Source of the DNA: Panulirus ornatus
Lineage: Eukaryota > Arthropoda > Malacostraca > Decapoda > Palinuridae
Assembly (NCBI RefSeq): GCF_036320965.1
Contig: NC_092270.1
Location: 22,246,940 to 22,310,939, forward strand
Length of the DNA stretch: 64,000 bases
Reading direction: 5' to 3'
The position numbers and the translations under genes were made by a program. The notes below the pieces were generated by a model. That model saw nothing but the letters and a program-made list of their open reading frames with translations. It did not search any database and was not told the DNA's origin. Shown in pieces: positions 59,739 to 64,000 of this stretch. How positions within the stretch are numbered: the first letter of the stretch is position 1; each line of letters begins with the position of its first letter.

Positions 59739-62700
59739 AGTCTGGCCTGCAGGCTACGCTAGGTTATATCATGGCCGGACAGTCTGGCCTGCAGGATATG
59801 CTAGGTTATATCATGGCCGGCCAGTCTGGCCTACAGGCTACGCTAGGTTATATCATGGCCGGACAGTCTGGCCTGCAGGATATGCTAGGTTATATCATGG
59901 CCGGACAGTCTGGCCTGCAGGCTACGCTAGGTTATATCATGGCCGGACAGTCTGGCCTGCAGGATATGCTAGGTTATATCATGGCCGGACAGTCTGGCCT
60001 GCAGGATATGCTAGGTTATATCATGGCCGGACAGTCTGGCCTGCAGGCTACGCTAGGTTATATCATGGCCGGACAGTCTGGCCTGCAGGATATGCTAGGT
60101 TATATCATGGCCGGACAGTCTGGCCTGCAGGATATGCTAGGTTATATCATGGCCGGACAGTCTGGCCTGCAGGATATGCTAGGTTATATCATGGCCGGAC
60201 AGTCTGGCCTGCAGGATATGCTAGGTTATATCATGGCCGGACAGTCTGGCCTGCAGGCTACGCTAGGTTATATCATGGCCGGACAGTCTGGCCTGCAGGA
60301 TATGCTAGGTTATATCATGGCCGGACAGTCTGGCCTGCAGGATATGCTAGGTTATATCATGGCCGGACAGTCTGGCCTGCAGGATATGCTAGGTTATATC
60401 ATGGCCGGCCAGTCTGGCCTACAAGATATGCTAGGTTATATCATGGCCGGACAGTCTGGCCTGCAGGCTACGCTAGGTTATATCATGGCCGGACAGTCTG
60501 GCCTGCAGGATATGCTAGGTTATATCATGGCCGACAGTCTGGCCTGCAGGATATGCTAGGTTATATCATGGCCGGACAGTCTGGCCTGCAGGATATGCTA
60601 GGTTATATCATGGCCGGCCAGTCTGGCCTACAAGATATGCTAGGTTATATCATGGCCGGACAGTCTGGCCTGCAGGATATGCTAGGTTATATCATGGCCG
60701 GACAGTCTGGCCTGCAGGATATGCTAGGTTATATCATGGCCGGACAGTCTGGCCTGCAGGATATGCTAGGTTATATCATGGCCGGACAGTCTGGCCTGCA
60801 GGATATGCTAGGTTATATCATGGCCGGACAGTCTGGCCTGCAGGCTACGCTAGGTTATATCATGGCCGGACAGTCTGGCCTGCAGGCTACGCTAGGTTAT
60901 ATCATGGCCGGACAGTCTGGCCTGCAGGATATGCTAGGTTATATCATGGCCGGACAGTCTGGCCTGCAGGATATGCTAGGTTATATCATGGCCGGACAGT
61001 CTGGCCTGCAGGATATGCTAGGTTATATCATGGCCGGACAGTCTGGCCTGCAGGATATGCTAGGTTATATCATGGCCGGACAGTCTGGCCTGCAGGATAT
61101 GCTAGGTTATATCATGGCCGGACAGTCTGGCCTGCAGGCTACGCTAGGTTATATCATGGCCGGACAGTCTGGCCTGCAGGCTACGCTAGGTTATATCATG
61201 GCCGGACAGTCTGGCCTGCAGGATATGCTAGGTTATATCATGGCCGGCCAGTCTGGCCTACAAGATATGCTAGGTTATATCATGGCCGGACAGTCTGGCC
61301 TGCAGGCTACGCTAGGTTATATCATGGCCGGACAGTCTGGCCTGCAGGATATGCTAGGTTATATCATGGCCGACAGTCTGGCCTGCAGGATATGCTAGGT
61401 TATATCATGGCCGGACAGTCTGGCCTGCAGGATATGCTAGGTTATATCATGGCCGGCCAGTCTGGCCTGCAGGATATGCTAGGTTATATCATGGCCGGAC
61501 AGTCTGGCCTGCAGGATATGCTAGGTTATATCATGGCCGGACAGTCTGGCCTGCAGGCTACGCTAGGTTATATCATGGCCGGCCAGTCTGGCCTACAAGA
61601 TATGCTAGGTTATATCATGGCCGGACAGTCTGGCCTGCAGGCTACGCTAGGTTATATCATGGCCGGACAGTCTGGCCTGCAGGATATGCTAGGTTATATC
61701 ATGGCCGGACAGTCTGGCCTGCAGGCTACGCTAGGTTATATCATGGCCGGACAGTCTGGCCTGCAGGCTACGCTAGGTTATATCATGGCCGGACAGTCTG
61801 GCCTGCAGGATATGCTAGGTTATATCATGGCCGGACAGTCTGGCCTGCAGGATATGCTAGGTTATATCATGGCCGGACAGTCTGGCCTGCAGGATATGCT
61901 AGGTTATATCATGGCCGGACAGTCTGGCCTGCAGGATATGCTAGGTTATATCATGGCCGGACAGTCTGGCCTGCAGGATATGCTAGGTTATATCATGGCC
62001 GGACAGTCTGGCCTGCAGGATATGCTAGGTTATATCATGGCCGGACAGTCTGGCCTGCAGGATATGCTAGGTTATATCATGGCCGGACAGTCTGGCCTGC
62101 AGGATATGCTAGGTTATATCATGGCCGGACAGTCTGGCCTGCAGGATATGCTAGGTTATATCATGGCCGGACAGTCTGGCCTGCAGGATATGCTAGGTTA
62201 TATCATGGCCGGACAGTCTGGCCTGCAGGATATGCTAGGTTATATCATGGCCGGACAGTCTGGCCTGCAGGATATGCTAGGTTATATCATGGCCGGACAG
62301 TCTGGCCTGCAGGCTACGCTAGGTTATATCATGGCCGGACAGTCTGGCCTGCAGGATATGCTAGGTTATATCATGGCCGGACAGTCTGGCCTGCAGGATA
62401 TGCTAGGTTATATCATGGCCGGACAGTCTGGCCTGCAGGATATGCTAGGTTATATCATGGCCGGACAGTCTGGCCTGCAGGATATGCTAGGTTATATCAT
62501 GGCCGGACAGTCTGGCCTGCAGGATATGCTAGGTTATATCATGGCCGGACAGTCTGGCCTGCAGGCTACGCTAGGTTATATCATGGCCGGACAGTCTGGC
62601 CTGCAGGATATGCTAGGTTATATCATGGCCGGACAGTCTGGCCTGCAGGATATGCTAGGTTATATCATGGCCGGACAGTCTGGCCTGCAGGATATGCTAG

Positions 62701-64000
62701 GTTATATCATGGCCGGACAGTCTGGCCTGCAGGATATGCTAGGTTATATCATGGCCGGACAGTCTGGCCTGCAGGATATGCTAGGTTATATCATGGCCGG
62801 ACAGTCTGGCCTGCAGGCTACGCTAGGTTATATCATGGCCGGACAGTCTGGCCTGCAGGCTACGCTAGGTTATATCATGGCCGGACAGTCTGGCCTGCAG
62901 GATATGCTAGGTTATATCATGGCCGGACAGTCTGGCCTGCAGGCTACGCTAGGTTATATCATGGCCGACAGTCTGGCCTGCAGGATATGCTAGGTTATAT
63001 CATGGCCGGACAGTCTGGCCTGCAGGATATGCTAGGTTATATCATGGCCGGACAGTCTGGCCTGCAGGATATGCTAGGTTATATCATGGCCGGACAGTCT
63101 GGCCTGCAGGATATGCTAGGTTATATCATGGCCGGACAGTCTGGCCTGCAGGATATGCTAGGTTATATCATGGCCGGACAGTCTGGCCTGCAGGCTACGC
63201 TAGGTTATATCATGGCCGGACAGTCTGGCCTGCAGGCTACGCTAGGTTATATCATGGCCGGACAGTCTGGCCTGCAGGCTACGCTAGGTTATATCATGGC
63301 CGGACAGTCTGGCCTGCAGGATATGCTAGGTTATATCATGGCCGGACAGTCTGGCCTGCAGGATATGCTAGGTTATATCATGGCCGGACAGTCTGGCCTG
63401 CAGGATATGCTAGGTTATATCATGGCCGGCCAGTCTGGCCTACAAGATATGCTAGGTTATATCATGGCCGGCCAGTCTGGCCTACAAGATATGCTAGGTT
63501 ATATCATGGCCGGACAGTCTGGCCTGCAGGATATGCTAGGTTATATCATGGCCGGACAGTCTGGCCTGCAGGATATGCTAGGTTATATCATGGCCGGACA
63601 GTCTGGCCTGCAGGATATGCTAGGTTATATCATGGCCGGACAGTCTGGCCTGCAGGATATGCTAGGTTATATCATGGCCGGACAGTCTGGCCTGCAGGAT
63701 ATGCTAGGTTATATCATGGCCGGACAGTCTGGCCTGCAGGATATGCTAGGTTATATCATGGCCGGACAGTCTGGCCTGCAGGATATGCTAGGTTATATCA
63801 TGGCCGGACAGTCTGGCCTGCAGGATATGCTAGGTTATATCATGGCCGGACAGTCTGGCCTGCAGGATATGCTAGGTTATATCATGGCCGGACAGTCTGG
63901 CCTGCAGGATATGCTAGGTTATATCATGGCCGGACAGTCTGGCCTGCAGGATATGCTAGGTTATATCATGGCCGGACAGTCTGGCCTGCAGGATATGCTA
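59739..64000. repeat. 42-bp satellite, about 101 units, reaching the right edge
   Basis: The unit carries cagtctggcctgcaggatat and gctaggttatatcatggccg. Three subtypes are visible: ggatatgct (majority), ggctacgct, and a rarer form with ggccggccagtctggc followed by tacaagat. Three units lack one g (atggccgacag at about 60530, 61370, 62966). Each normal unit has the 8-bp palindrome cctgcagg. The 42-bp period leaves long plus frames (up to 579 codons), shifted at each 41-bp unit, which argues against protein selection. Confidence 0.98.

Noticed and set aside
59659..62993. 533-579-aa ORFs of the 42-bp satellite
   Set aside because: The frame shifts at each 41-bp unit, giving different peptides before and after. 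A selected coding array would not tolerate that.

Overview
The window looks like accessory, repeat-dominated nuclear DNA from an arthropod, most probably a decapod crustacean. The reasons are the very high density of (CT)n, (CA)n and (TA)n microsatellites, the many unrelated minisatellites, and decayed LINE and tRNA-derived SINE copies. One LINE has a 3' tail (an AACGCGGGAGACAGCGA-like block before a (TA)n run) that I associate with decapod genomes. The species cannot be read from the sequence. There is no bacterial operon structure, and no complete host gene can be supported.

Layout. 1-2681 is a 33-bp satellite of 81 identical units running off the left edge. 2.7-12 kb holds short minisatellites, two truncated LINE tails (4256-4745 minus, 5098-5289 plus) and a perfect 32-bp-arm hairpin (9045-9122). 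12.1-13.7 kb is a 36-bp array. 13.9-16.4 kb holds 31-, 31- and 40-bp arrays. 16.6-17.6 kb is a CR1-like LINE relic. 18.7-26.5 kb is a run of 55-, 24-, GGA-rich, 11- and 35-bp arrays with one SINE. 28.1-29.1 kb is the best-preserved mobile element, a LINE 3' end with a 192-codon open C-terminal fragment. 30-38 kb holds 43-, 25-, 23-, 37- and 48-bp arrays. 38.1-39.1 kb is a LINE reverse-transcriptase relic. 43.9-44.6 kb has a textbook TATA/initiator arrangement leading into a short ORF that enters a 33-bp array. 46.7-54.6 kb carries many further arrays, including 25 units of 18 bp, 15 of which contain the palindromic CRE octamer TGACGTCA. 55.7-56.8 kb passes from a LINE fragment into about 850 bases made almost only of homopolymer runs, which is probably a sequencing or assembly artefact. 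59.7-64.0 kb is a 42-bp satellite with sequence subtypes and higher-order structure, running off the right edge.

Coding content. Most long open frames here come from tandem repeats whose unit length is divisible by three (33, 36, 42 bp) and lacks a stop in some frame; they are not evidence of protein. The only frames with recognisable protein homology are LINE fragments. A few short non-repetitive frames (14397-14612, 43938-44129, 45082-45366, 54904-55279) are reported as candidates at low confidence. I found no rRNA, no intact tRNA, no CRISPR array and no coherent new multi-gene system. The most unusual signals are the CRE array, the perfect hairpin, the promoter-plus-repeat ORF and the homopolymer stutter block.
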